From positions 158,719 through 222,718 of the forward strand of contig WHVA01000152.1 in the NCBI GenBank assembly GCA_015179125.1: 64,000 bases of DNA, given 5' to 3'. This DNA is from Gautieria morchelliformis. Lineage: Eukaryota > Basidiomycota > Agaricomycetes > Gomphales > Gomphaceae. The position numbers and the translations under genes were made by a program. This document shows positions 23,881-33,735 of the stretch, one piece after another; the first letter of the stretch is position 1, and the number at the start of each line of letters is the position of its first letter. Under the pieces are notes generated by a model. That model searched no databases. It was not told where the DNA came from and saw only the letters and a program-made list of their open reading frames with translations.

Positions 23881-24467
23881 CTGTCTGCCATTGCAGGTCA
23901 GTTTTATGCTACTGTATCTGCCTTTCTTCATTTTTGTTATGTTTTTATTTCTTATATTTTCGCTTTTTTTGGCATTTTTTAGGCTCTTTGCAGTTGACTT
24001 TGGTCCTGTAACTACTGCCCATCCTACCTGGCTATTGCTCCCCCATTCTGGTGAGTGTTATGCTACTGTATTTGCTATTTTAAGTATTTATATATCTGCA
24101 ATCCCTCTGGTAATTATAGTTGTTTCCTTCTGGTATTTTTTGTTGTTTTATATCGCTTTTTCAGCCACAATTTGACTTCTTATGCCAGATTTGTTCTTCA
24201 GTCTGTCATTCCTTAGGTATGGTCTTATTCTTATGGAACTTTGCCTTTTTGGGGCCTATTTGGGCTTGGTCCCTGACTGATTTGCTATTTCTTTCAGTCA
24301 AGCCCTGCAGCTATTTGGTAAGGTTTTGCAATGCATATGTTGGATTTTCAAGCTAATGTTTTAGATTCTCTCCTTGGTTTTTGGCGTGCTCTGTGCTGTG
24401 CTAATCTCTGACCTTCCTAGAGCAGTTCGCGTGGTCAGTTGGTTGTATCGTGGACTGGCATACTCTA

Positions 24468-24760
24468 CTGCATTGCAGTTTGATTCTGGCCAGAGTTACA
24501 ACTCCAGTGTGGTCTGTGGACTAGGATTGGTTTGGTGGTGCACATTGGAGTTAGGCGGTTTAAGTGGACATTGACCACCTTGCTGGTATCTGTAGTGGAT
24601 TTGTTTGGTTGGGTGTTTGGTTGGTTGGATTGTGCACTGGGAGCTTGCATTGCAGTTTGATTCTGGCCAGAGTTACAACTCTGTTAGCCAGTGTGGTCTG
24701 TGAACTGGGATTGGTTTGGTGGCACACATTGGATTTAGACGGTTTAGGTGGACATTGACT
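24468..24760 (+). repeat. Direct repeat in the Helitron 2 leader
   Basis: A segment starting GCATTGCAGTTTGATTCTGG occurs at about 24471 and 24648. Each copy runs on through CAGAGTTACAACTC and GTGGACATTGAC with small differences. The repeat is non-coding. A TATATATATATTTT tract follows at 24827-24840 and may serve as the core promoter of the gene starting at 24896. Confidence 0.7.
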
Positions 24761-24895
24761 GCCTCCCTGGTATCCCCTATTGTTGGTCGTGAGCTACAGT
24801 CATTGTGAAAATGTGAGTATCCTTTATATATATATATTTTGGCTTGATTTGAAACTGACTGTAATCTAAGGGAACCCTCTACACCAGAGCGTGAT

Positions 24896-27800
24896 ATGCA
24901 GGAGGAGCGTGCTCTGGAGCGTCAGCGTCGGTTGCCAATGACGTCCCCTTCTGTGCGTCGTCGGGAGAGGGTTCTTGCTGCAGCTCAAGAACGTCTTCGA
25001 AATCCTGACCCTCCACCTCCTCAGCCATTTCCTCGACCTCTACTCCCTCAGGACAATGCAATTCCTTGGCCTCCTGTGGCTGGACCTTCAAATGCCATTC
25101 CACCTGATCTAAGTCCTCGGGATGCTGTACGTGCCATACAAGAACAGTTAGCTGATATGCCTCTTGCACCTGTGCGTCAAAGACAGGCCCAGGCAGCACC
25201 TCCTCCTCCTGTCCCTATAGGCTCTGCAGCTGTAGCTCTGTTGCGGGCCCAGGCTGCTAATCTCAATCCTATGCCTCTGCCACAACGAGGACGGCCACGA
25301 CGACGTGCTCAGGCATTGAATCCAAACCCTGAACCTCTCCCAGATCAAATGCCACTCCAGCAGCAGCCTGCACCACAACAACCTGTGCTTCCACAGCCTC
25401 CACATCCACCTGCTCATCCTCGGGCCCCTCCACTTCCACTGCCTCATCAGCCTGCTCCACAACAACCTGTGCCTCCTGTTGCCCCTGTGCCCCCTGTGCC
25501 TCCACACCCTCTGCATCCACCTGCTGCTCCTCAGCCCCCTCCACTTCCACCGCCTCCACCAATGCCTTTAAGAAACCTTCCACTAGCACGTCGCCCTTTG
25601 ATTGAACAACAGATTGCACCTCATGACCTTGGTGCTATGGATGACAAATGTCCAAAATGTAAAGCATGGCATTGGAAGGCAGAGCGTCTGGCCGACTCTA
25701 CCATTGCTGAGCCCAAATTTGGTATATGTTGCTCAAAGGGCCAGATACACCTTGAATTGTTGATGGAACCTCCAGAACCACTAAAGACTCTTTTGGCCAG
25801 CCAAGACAGGCGTGGAAAACAGTTTAGGGAAAAGATTCGGAACTATAATGCTGCACTGGCATTTGTCTCTGTGGGAGTGAACATAGATGAAAATGTCGTG
25901 AATAGACCTGGGCCATATGTCTTCAAAATTCAGGGAGGCCTCTATCATATTCATGGCGCTCTTCTTCCTACTCAGGGTCAGGATAGGCCACCCAGCTATG
26001 CGCAGCTCTACTTTTATGATCCAGCAGAGGCTTTGCGACGTAGGGAGGCCAATAACAGTTTTGATCCTTTGGATTCAGATGTTTTAAGTGACCTCCAGGA
26101 AATGATGCAGGCTCACAATCCATTGGTTCCAATCTATCAGCAGGCAATGGAAAGGCTTAGGAACCAGCCAGATAGGTTGACTGTGGAGGCCAGACTCACC
26201 TACAGAGCACATACAGACCAGAGAAGATATAATATTCCTACAGCGGATGAGATTGCCATTGTGCTCCCTGGAGAAGGTGTGCCTGGAGGCACTAGAGACA
26301 TTGTCATTCAGCTTAGAGGTGGAGAACTGCGACGAATTCAGGCCGAACATGCTTTGTATGCGCCACTACACTATGTCCTTCTCTTTCCCAGAGGTGAATC
26401 AGGCTGGGATTGGGACATTCCACAGATAGACCAAGCTCTTCCACGACAAGGCCAGGAGGGGGAGGAGGAGGAGGACCCTTCAAGTGACAGGCGTGTGACC
26501 ATGTCAAAATACTATCGTTATCGTCTTTTTCCAAGGGAGGGTGAAGCTGAAACTCTCTTCCTGGCTGGCAAGCTCTTTCAGCAATACATTGTGGATGCTT
26601 GGGCAGCGACTGAACAGCAGAAGCTAAATTGGATCAAATACCATCAACATGAGCTGCGAGCTGAGGTCTACAATCAGATGATTGATACATTTGGACCTGA
26701 GGACAATCAGGCCAATCCAGCTAACTTGGGACAAAAGGTCATCTTGCCTGCTACATTTACTGGGAGCGCCAGGGATATGAACGAGAATTTTCAAAATTCA
26801 ATGGCAATCACTAGGAAGCATGGTCCAGCAGATGTCTTTGTGACAATGACAGCAAACCCCCAGTGGAAAGAAATCAAAGATGCTCTCAAGCCAGGCCAGA
26901 CTCCCAGTGATCGTCCTGACTTGGTTGCAAGGGTTTTTCATCTCAAGAAGGAGCAATTGATCAAACGTATCATGAAGGATGGTATCCTTGGTCGCACAGT
27001 TGCACGTGTCCATGTGATCGAATTCCAGAAGCGGGGGCTCCCTCATATGCACCTTCTTATATGGTTTAAAGAGGAGGATAAGATCAGGACACCGGAAGCT
27101 GTGGATGCTTTGGTTTGGGCTGTCTTTCCTGATCAGCAAGAGCATCCAAGGCTCTACAAATTAGTTTGTGATCTAATGACTCATGGCCCCTGTGGACAAG
27201 CGCGTCCTCGGGCTTCTTGCATGACAGAGGGCAAGTGTTCCAAACATTTCCCAAAGGAATTTCGTGAGGTGACATCTGTCACTGAAGATGGCTATCCACA
27301 GTATCGCCGTCCTAATGATGGCAGACAGCATAATGTCAGAGGCAACATCATGGACAACCGCGACGTGGTTCCCTATTGTCCCACCCTCCTCTTGGAATTT
27401 GAATGCCATATTAATGTGGAACCCACTTTCAATGTGCGCTCTATCAAGTACATTCACAAGTATATGTACAAGGGGCCTGACAGGACCACAATGACCATTA
27501 ATAAGGAGAGGGATGAGGTTAAACAGTACCTCGATGCACGCTATGTCAGCTCACATGAAGGTGCTTGGAGACTGCTGGAATATAAAATGCATGTTCAGGT
27601 CCCTCCTGTCATGGCACTTCCAGTCCATTTGCCAGGCCAGCACAATGTGATATTTGATCCTCATATCGATCCAGGCATGGCTTTGCAGATGGCAGAGGAT
27701 GCTAAGACCATGCTCATGGCCTATTTTGAAGCCAATAACAGATATCCTGAGGCACGTGAACTACTCTATGTGGAATTTCCTGAGCACTATGTTTGGAAAA

Positions 27801-29779
27801 AGCAAGCCAAGCGGTGGCAACCTCGCCAGCGGGGTTTCAGTCTCGGTCGCCTTCATTTTGCAAGTCCAGCCTCTGGAGAGCGCTTTTTCTTGCGAACCCT
27901 CCTTACAGTTGTCAGAGGCGCAACGTCATTTGAGGAGCTTAGATCATTTGATGGTGACCTTTGTCCTACTTACAAGGCTGCATGCCTGGCAAGGGGCCTG
28001 TTAGAAGATGATTCAGAGTGGACACAGTGTCTTCAGGAGGCTGCACATATACAAACAGGTTTCCAGCTCAGGAGGTTATTTGTCACTATTCTCCTTCGGT
28101 GTAACCCTGCTCGGCCTGCTCAAATCTGGGAGGAGTTTCAGGAGCATATCTGTGATGACCTGGAGTATCAGCTTCAAAATAGGCATGGCATTCACCATCC
28201 TACCAATGATCAAATCTATGACTTTGGTCTCTTTCTCATTGACAAGATCATACGTCAGGGGGGGAAGTCTCTGGATGAGTTCCCAGATATGCCACAGATA
28301 ATGGGGCACTGGGAGGGATTGGTTGGGAACCGTTGGATAGCTGAGCAGCGGGACTATGACCCAGCTACAGAGCTGGAAAAAGCCGCCACCAATATTGACA
28401 AGCTTAATGCAGAACAGAGGCGTGTCCATGATGAGATCCTCCATTCAGCCATAAATGGAGAGGGTCTTCTGTTCTTTGTCAATGGCCCTGGTGGTACAGG
28501 CAAAACTTTTACCTGGAACACCCTGGCTCATTCTATCAGAGGAAGGGGTCTTATTGTCCTATGCATTGCATCTTCAGGAATTGCAGCATTGCTTCTGATT
28601 GGGGGCAGAACATCACATGCTATGCTCAAGATTCCAATTCTGATTCATGAGGGTTCTCTATGTGACATCAAAAGAGGCTCACCATTGGCAGAACTTCTCA
28701 AGCAGGTCCATTTGATCATATGGGATGAGGTGCCTATGCAGCATCGTCATGTAGTTGAAGCTGTCGACAGAACCTGCAGGGATGTCCTAGAGCGTCCAGA
28801 TCGTCCATTTGGTGGTATTACTGTGGCTTGGGGTGGAGATTTCCAGCAAACTCTGCCTGTCGTTCCTCGAGGTAACAAGGAGGAGATCGTGGGTGCTTCT
28901 ATCCAAAGATCTCCTTTGTGGCATCATGTCAAGGTCCTCCATCTTACTCAAAATATGCGAGTCGACCCTCATGATCCCCAGAGTGAACAATTTGCTCAGT
29001 GGCTCTCTGATGTTGGTCAGGGAAAGGATCTCCCTTTGGACAATTCATTCACACTTCCTCAGCACATGATCTGTGGACCACAGGTGTCAGATCTCATTGC
29101 AGCTATCTATCCTAACATTGGTACTGGGGAGGCACTCCAAGACAAATACTTTTTGGAACGTGCCATCCTTTGCCCTCGCAATATGGAAATGGATGAGATT
29201 AATGCTGAGGTGCTCAATGTATTCCCTGGGGAGGAGCGTCTCTATCCCAGTGCAGACTCAGTCAAAGGAAATGAAGATGGCAACGTGTATCCTGTGGAGT
29301 ATCTCAACTCACTCAACATGGGTGGGCTTCCACCATCTCAACTCAGGCTTAAACCTGGAGTGGTACTCATGCTTCTTCGGAATATTGACCTTGGTCGTGG
29401 ACTCTGCAATGGTACAAGGTTGCGTCTCATCAATATGACCAACAGGGTACTCTTTGTGAGGATCATTTCAGGACCATTTTCAGGAGAGACTGCATTTATC
29501 CCTAGGATTACAGTGACACCCACCTCAGACCAATTGCCATTTGAGCTCCAGCGTCGCCAGTTTCCTGTCAGGCTGGCCTTTGCCATGACTATCAACAAGT
29601 CTCAAGGGCAGTCTCTTGGCACGGTAGGCATAGACTTGCGATACGTGGTATTTTCACATGGACAGTTGTATGTTGCAGTGTCAAGAGGCACTAATTGGAA
29701 CAGAGTCCATATTCTTTTAGGGGAGGGGAACAAAACTTCTAATATTGTATACAAAGAAGTGTTGCTGAAGCCTGATTAA
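24896..29779 (+). CDS. Helitron Rep-helicase (RepHel), 1627 aa, intact
   Basis: Rolling-circle transposase of Helitron 2 in one open frame. Residues ~30-240 are a proline- and glutamine-rich, low-complexity region. A short Cys/His pair (CPKCKAWHW) lies at about 253. The Helitron-like N domain follows, with LYAPLHYVLLFPRGESGWDW near 490 and FVTMTANPQWKEI near 650. The Rep catalytic core has the His-x-His motif RGLPHMHLLIWF near 717 and the tyrosine motif YIHKYMYKG near 855. The C-terminal third is a PIF1-like helicase: FVNGPGGTGKTFTW near 1196, LIIWDEVPMQHRHV near 1276, WGGDFQQTLPVV near 1315 and NKSQGQSLGTVGIDL with YVAVSRGTNW near 1570-1605. All expected motifs are present and no stop interrupts them, unlike Helitron 1. 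Rep nicks and joins single strands and the helicase unwinds the donor. Confidence 0.95.
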   Translation: MQEERALERQRRLPMTSPSVRRRERVLAAAQERLRNPDPPPPQPFPRPLLPQDNAIPWPPVAGPSNAIPPDLSPRDAVRAIQEQLADMPLAPVRQRQAQAAPPPPVPIGSAAVALLRAQAANLNPMPLPQRGRPRRRAQALNPNPEPLPDQMPLQQQPAPQQPVLPQPPHPPAHPRAPPLPLPHQPAPQQPVPPVAPVPPVPPHPLHPPAAPQPPPLPPPPPMPLRNLPLARRPLIEQQIAPHDLGAMDDKCPKCKAWHWKAERLADSTIAEPKFGICCSKGQIHLELLMEPPEPLKTLLASQDRRGKQFREKIRNYNAALAFVSVGVNIDENVVNRPGPYVFKIQGGLYHIHGALLPTQGQDRPPSYAQLYFYDPAEALRRREANNSFDPLDSDVLSDLQEMMQAHNPLVPIYQQAMERLRNQPDRLTVEARLTYRAHTDQRRYNIPTADEIAIVLPGEGVPGGTRDIVIQLRGGELRRIQAEHALYAPLHYVLLFPRGESGWDWDIPQIDQALPRQGQEGEEEEDPSSDRRVTMSKYYRYRLFPREGEAETLFLAGKLFQQYIVDAWAATEQQKLNWIKYHQHELRAEVYNQMIDTFGPEDNQANPANLGQKVILPATFTGSARDMNENFQNSMAITRKHGPADVFVTMTANPQWKEIKDALKPGQTPSDRPDLVARVFHLKKEQLIKRIMKDGILGRTVARVHVIEFQKRGLPHMHLLIWFKEEDKIRTPEAVDALVWAVFPDQQEHPRLYKLVCDLMTHGPCGQARPRASCMTEGKCSKHFPKEFREVTSVTEDGYPQYRRPNDGRQHNVRGNIMDNRDVVPYCPTLLLEFECHINVEPTFNVRSIKYIHKYMYKGPDRTTMTINKERDEVKQYLDARYVSSHEGAWRLLEYKMHVQVPPVMALPVHLPGQHNVIFDPHIDPGMALQMAEDAKTMLMAYFEANNRYPEARELLYVEFPEHYVWKKQAKRWQPRQRGFSLGRLHFASPASGERFFLRTLLTVVRGATSFEELRSFDGDLCPTYKAACLARGLLEDDSEWTQCLQEAAHIQTGFQLRRLFVTILLRCNPARPAQIWEEFQEHICDDLEYQLQNRHGIHHPTNDQIYDFGLFLIDKIIRQGGKSLDEFPDMPQIMGHWEGLVGNRWIAEQRDYDPATELEKAATNIDKLNAEQRRVHDEILHSAINGEGLLFFVNGPGGTGKTFTWNTLAHSIRGRGLIVLCIASSGIAALLLIGGRTSHAMLKIPILIHEGSLCDIKRGSPLAELLKQVHLIIWDEVPMQHRHVVEAVDRTCRDVLERPDRPFGGITVAWGGDFQQTLPVVPRGNKEEIVGASIQRSPLWHHVKVLHLTQNMRVDPHDPQSEQFAQWLSDVGQGKDLPLDNSFTLPQHMICGPQVSDLIAAIYPNIGTGEALQDKYFLERAILCPRNMEMDEINAEVLNVFPGEERLYPSADSVKGNEDGNVYPVEYLNSLNMGGLPPSQLRLKPGVVLMLLRNIDLGRGLCNGTRLRLINMTNRVLFVRIISGPFSGETAFIPRITVTPTSDQLPFELQRRQFPVRLAFAMTINKSQGQSLGTVGIDLRYVVFSHGQLYVAVSRGTNWNRVHILLGEGNKTSNIVYKEVLLKPD

Positions 29780-29877
29780 ATATGTATTTCCATTTGTATT
29801 TAATGTATGTAGTTGCATTTCACCAAATAATTCTTTGATTCTATTAACTACCCATGTGCAATGTTAACCCTAAATAA

Positions 29878-29908
29878 CCCGGTGCGAAGCACGGGTCTAT
29901 TGGCTAGT
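29878..29908 (+). other. Helitron 2 3' terminus: hairpin plus CTAG
   Basis: A hairpin with a GAA loop and one bulged G is followed 8 nt later by CTAG at 29904-29907 and the host T at 29908. This is the Helitron end structure. Confidence 0.85.
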
Positions 29909-30241
29909 AACCCTATACATCACCAGGTTCCGACGCGTCAACGACCAAATGTGCACCTGAACGACAAATCAGCTCTACAGACAACACCCCACCACGTAAA
30001 CTCACAACAGATGTCCCTCTACGTTGCCACTCAACGAAAACAACGGGCACCATTTCCACAAATGATGGGGGCATAAAGACAACGAACTTATACTTGATAA
30101 TACTCGAAATCTAAATCATGACGTCGGCCGTGACGATTACTACTCCCTTACCTAAGTCGCATAAGTACAACGACTGCTCACTTTAACGAATAAACTTCAC
30201 CACTGTAAGAATAAAACGCTGTGCGACTTCGACTTCGACAA

Positions 30242-30270
30242 GGGCCTCGCCGGCAACGCCGGCCTCTAGT
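30242..30270 (+). other. Helitron 1 3' terminus: hairpin plus CTAG
   Basis: A perfect 6-bp stem GCCGGC/GCCGGC with AAC loop (30249-30263) is followed by CTCTAG and T. It lies 362 bp beyond the Helitron 2 end, as expected if Helitron 2 landed in the 3' tail of Helitron 1. Confidence 0.8.
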
Positions 30271-30293
30271 TTCTTACATACTCTTAGCTTTAC

Positions 30294-32336
30294 TGTCACA
30301 GAGCTGTGACTTTAACCCAAAATAGCAATAGAACCTTCCACAGCCTTCCAATAGTTTCCAAACCTTTCCTGAAGTTTCTCTAAGCTTCCACAAGGTTCTT
30401 GACAGTAATATAAGCCTCTACAAGGTTCCTGTCAAGATTGGTTTTTAGGCGCTAATATCGTGTATTAGTGAACACAGCGAATTCCTGAATAACTTGTGCG
30501 AATAAGTATGCCGTTCGGCGAATAGGTGAACCAACAAATGTTCACAAGATAAGAGGGTTTCCCAAACGGAGCTTGCCCTATCTACAGTCGTAGCGAAGTA
30601 GCCCATGGCACTTGACGATGTAACATACGAGGTGTCACGGAAGGGTTGTCTAAGTAGCGACAATCCCTTCGCCGGCAAAGGTACTCCTTCGGAGTCCTTC
30701 GCCGACAGCGCAGAAAATAGTTCGAAGGCTAAGGTAACAAAGATGAAGTATGAGAATTCACCAGTGATGCCTAAGTCCTCTTCTGGTTGAAGATAGGAAT
30801 CTCCAGGAGAAGGCTCAAGACGATGATCACAGCGAGGTCAAGTTTGCACAAGATGGACGACATATGATAATTGAACTGGAGAATATACATGCGAATGTAA
30901 ACTACTTATATCGAATGCTCATAAGGTATCAGCGAATAGGAAAGAGGCCGTCATGAGTCAGGGTTGGATAGGGGTGCGCAGTCATGATACTAAGTAGATG
31001 GAATAAACATACAATAGAGTGAGGGAAGAGTGCGAACATGAAACGACGGAGAGTAAAGGTGGCGAAGGCATTTATGTACAAAACCATGTCTTGGGACCCG
31101 CATACATGCTACCCTGCATGGACTCTTCATCTACTGGGTTGATTCCGCACGACCTACGGAAGGGACGTCCTGCCAACACACTTTGGCCATATGAACACCC
31201 AAAGGGGTTGGATTAAGAAGATGATGGGGTTAGTGATGAACCATCACGCCAGGTAAATGGTATTGATCATATTTGATGGCGTGCCTTCTGGCGAAATGTG
31301 CGAGCAGCGAATAGCGGTTCGGAGAATGGGGCGAACAGCGAATAGAGTGGACGTAGAGGAGGAGTGGTCAGAGGGTGAGGCGAACTCTGGCGAAGATGCT
31401 AGGGAATGACGAGGGGGAACATAGAGGCAGTGGGGTAAGAGAAATAGACAGGTCATGACAGTTCCTAGCAGTAGTTACATAAGCTAGTTGGATGCAGTAT
31501 AAATAGCCTGCAGTTTTAGCAGTGAAGCAATCAATCATCTTTCACCCCAACCGCTCATACCTTGAGTAACTGAAGTGTGACTTCAACACAGCCTTGTACC
31601 GAAGTACTGGCTCACTGACTTGGCTACAGTCTAAGATTGCAGCAACTCTGATTGGCTCTGAGTAGTACAAGAGTGCTCTATTTTAATTGCAGCAGGCTCT
31701 GAATAATCGCGCTGCAAACAGCAACATTACTAAGAGTAACTGATTAGTAATCCTGTACAATTAGATGCCACTCTGAGCAGTGATCTAATAGTCTTGGTTA
31801 TTAGTTATTCAATTCACGCAATAGTTTATTAACTTAACTCTGAGTTAAGTGGGTTAATAGCCTTTTGAGTAATTGATCTTTCTTGATCAATCAACGCACT
31901 GCAGATATTAACCTAACTCAGGGTAAGTGAGTTAATATCCTACATTTGTTGAGTTGGAAAACCAGAAAAGCCACAAGAATAGTGACATACTTGAACTGAG
32001 GAAGAGTTCAAGCACAGAACAATCTTTTCACGTCTTGGGGATTATTGTTGTCTTTAATTCACTCGACCCGTGGTCCTAAGACTCTAAGTAGCTTTCCCCC
32101 TTAAAGTATCTGGACCCTTGGACGCCTAATAACATTCTTTGACCTCACAAAGTATTGCACAATCTGAGAACTACACGTGTTCAGTTAAATCTCTATTGCT
32201 ACACTTCCTGTACCAATACTGATTCTGATTGTTCACCGGAGTATAATTTCTTAATTGGGTTCTCCGTTAAAATAGTTTCGAAGCTTGCATGTGCTTGTAA
32301 AATCAAATCTCTGATTGAACTTTAGAATTGTGTTTA
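30294..32336. repeat. Possible LTR-type remnant around solo LTR A
   Basis: From 30294 (TGTCACAGAGCTGTGAC, itself palindromic) to about 32336 no gene is seen. A TATA box AGTATAAATAG at about 31496 is followed by several hundred bases of simple, repetitive leader with recurring TGAGT and CTGAGTAA motifs. This resembles the promoter and R/U5 part of an LTR. The right limit is set only by where LINE coding sequence begins. No target duplication could be confirmed. Confidence 0.3.
30430..31460 (+). mobile_element. Solo LTR A, 1031 bp, with 5-bp TSD
   Basis: It starts TGTCAAGATTGG and ends GGTCATGACA, so the ends are TGTCA...TGACA. GTTCC flanks it on both sides (30425-30429 and 31461-31465). It is homologous to the inverted copy at 33198-33637 at both ends, but holds about 550 bp in the middle (about 30670-31215) that the other copy lacks. 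It contains no coding region. Repeated GCGAATAG motifs are scattered through it. Confidence 0.85.
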
Positions 32337-32339
32337 ACA

Positions 32340-33190
32340 CCACAGTTTTACGTTTAGTTCAACGGGTTCCAAAACAACATTGTCAGTTTGGGTGTGGTTG
32401 CCTGTGGACATCGCCTTCAGCATAGGTACAGCCTTTGGTAGCACCATCTGCATGTCATGATCCACTACAGTGTTCAGCAGAGTCTGTGCCTCATCCAGGT
32501 TGCTGCGGGTGAAGAGGTGCGTGTTCCGCTCATCATCCCACAGTGGATGGTGCCAATTGAAGTCACCCAGCCAGATCTCCCTGCTGACTTCTTTGCCCTG
32601 TGCCCGTTTGTTTCTGGCTTGTCCCTGTAGATGTTTATGTAGGTCCCGTATGCTGTCCGAGTGAGTACAATTGCAATAAATGTTGAAGATTATGATGACT
32701 CCACTGTCAGTTTTTATCCTGATAGCCATGATGTCTGGTTACCCTACGTCTACCACCACCCATGTGTTTGTGTTTATTTCCTTGTTTACCAGTATCATCG
32801 ACCTCGTACATTTGGTTCTGTCTTTGTAGTGTGATTCAGGGTATATGGTGTACCAGTGTGGCGATGCCCTTGGGTTTCCCAAAAAGTGTATATGCAGTTC
32901 TTGGATTGCTATAATGTCATATTCTGTAGGGGAGCACTTAGCAAGTAAGTCGGCAACCACGATTAACAATTTGTTTGTGTTCTGTTGTCTGACCCACAAG
33001 TGTTTTCTCATTTTGCTTTCTTGGCTCATCCTTGGTATAGGTTGGTGTTGTTGTCTTCTCACTGATGTTCTTCGACCCCCCCCCCCCTACTATACTGAAT
33101 TCATCTAGCTGCCTCTGCCTGTTTGAGATGTTCACCCATCTGGGGTCCTGGTGCCCTCTTTGTGGGTTGCTGCCCCTGTGCTCACCATTC
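32340..33190 (-). pseudogene. Tad-like LINE ORF2 endonuclease fragment
   Basis: Minus-strand remains of the apurinic-endonuclease-like domain of a non-LTR retrotransposon. Visible pieces are YDIIAIQELHIHFLGNPRAS, a stop codon near 32737, then IWLGDFNWHHPLWDDERNTH and ALSTGNHTQTDN-like sequence. They align with the plus-strand LINE at 58.7 kb (IIWLGDFNRHHPTWDELRNS). The catalytic GDFNxHH motif is present. Reverse transcriptase and everything beyond about 32340 is missing. A run of twelve C at 33076-33087 interrupts the N-terminal side. Confidence 0.8.
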
Positions 33191-33197
33191 ACCCACC

Positions 33198-33637
33198 TGT
33201 CATGACTCATTTATTCTTGTATCAAGTTACCCCCATTTTCCCTTTCGTCTCTCCATCTCTATGTTCACTCCATTCACCCTTCGCCGAATTCGCCAAATGA
33301 CCATTTGCTACTCACATCATTTGCCAGTAGCCACGCCATCAAACACGATTGACATTCTTTACCCGGTGTGATGGATCATCACTGGTCCCATCGGCGAAAG
33401 GATTGTGACTACTAGACAACCTTTCTGTGAGACCTTGTACATTACATCGTCAAGTATCACGGGCAATTTCGCTATGACTGTAGACAGGGCGAGCTCCATT
33501 CGGGTAGCCCTCTTACCTTCTAAACCTTTATTGGCTTCACCCTATTCGCCAAATTACACACTTCGTTGCACAAGCTGTTCGAGCATTCGCTGTGTTCACT
33601 AATACACGATATTAACGCCTAAAATCCAATCTTGACA
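33198..33637 (-). mobile_element. Solo LTR B, 440 bp, with 5-bp TSD
   Basis: On the minus strand it starts TGTCAAGATTGGATTTTAGG and ends GAGTCATGACA, the same family as 30430-31460 but inverted. CCACC flanks it at 33193-33197 and 33638-33642. It separates ORF1 from the ORF2 fragment of the minus-strand LINE, so it inserted into that LINE. It lacks the ~550-bp middle of the other copy. Confidence 0.85.
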
Positions 33638-33735
33638 CCACCCCCTGTTGACAGTTCTCCATCCCCCATAGGCCTGCTCCTCTTCACTGCACTGCCTGGC
33701 ATCGCTTCTGGTGCTAGCTCTTCTGAAAAGCTCAC

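Larger units (their letters stand above)
23078..29907 (+). mobile_element. Younger, apparently intact Helitron (Helitron 2)
   Basis: It starts with TCTATAGTATAAAG at 23078, immediately after an A, and ends with a hairpin (CCCGGTGC-GAA-GCACGGG, 29878-29895) and CTAG (29904-29907) before a T. This gives the canonical A|TC...CTAG|T insertion with no duplication. It lies inside Helitron 1, between the Helitron 1 stop codon and the Helitron 1 3' hairpin. It carries one uninterrupted 1627-codon Rep-helicase gene. About 1.8 kb of leader precedes the gene and contains two sets of tandem or direct repeats. With both termini and the full gene visible it could be autonomous. Confidence 0.85.
16623..30269 (+). 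mobile_element. Older Helitron (Helitron 1), hosting Helitron 2
   Basis: The 3' terminus is clear: a hairpin GCCGGC-AAC-GCCGGC (30249-30263) is followed by CTCTAG (30264-30269) and T, as in Helitrons, which end CTRR and insert before T. The proposed 5' end is the TC at 16623-16624, directly after an A and exactly where the Ty3 reading frame breaks. It is only 20 nt before the first ATG, so it may instead be a truncation. Without Helitron 2 the element is about 6.8 kb. Its RepHel gene is broken many times. Ty3 coding sequence does not resume at 30270, so the right flank has been altered since insertion. Confidence 0.75.

Noticed and set aside
25148-25619. Minus-strand open frames opposite the N-terminus of the Helitron 2 gene
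   Set aside because: They are antisense to the proline-rich low-complexity region, whose codon bias keeps the opposite strand open.
30294-32336. Full LTR retrotransposon around solo LTR A
   Set aside because: No gag, primer-binding site or second LTR visible and no confirmed duplication; kept only as a low-confidence remnant.
33076-33087. Run of twelve C as a possible regulatory G-quadruplex
   Set aside because: A single homopolymer inside decayed LINE sequence; more likely polymerase slippage or a sequencing artefact.
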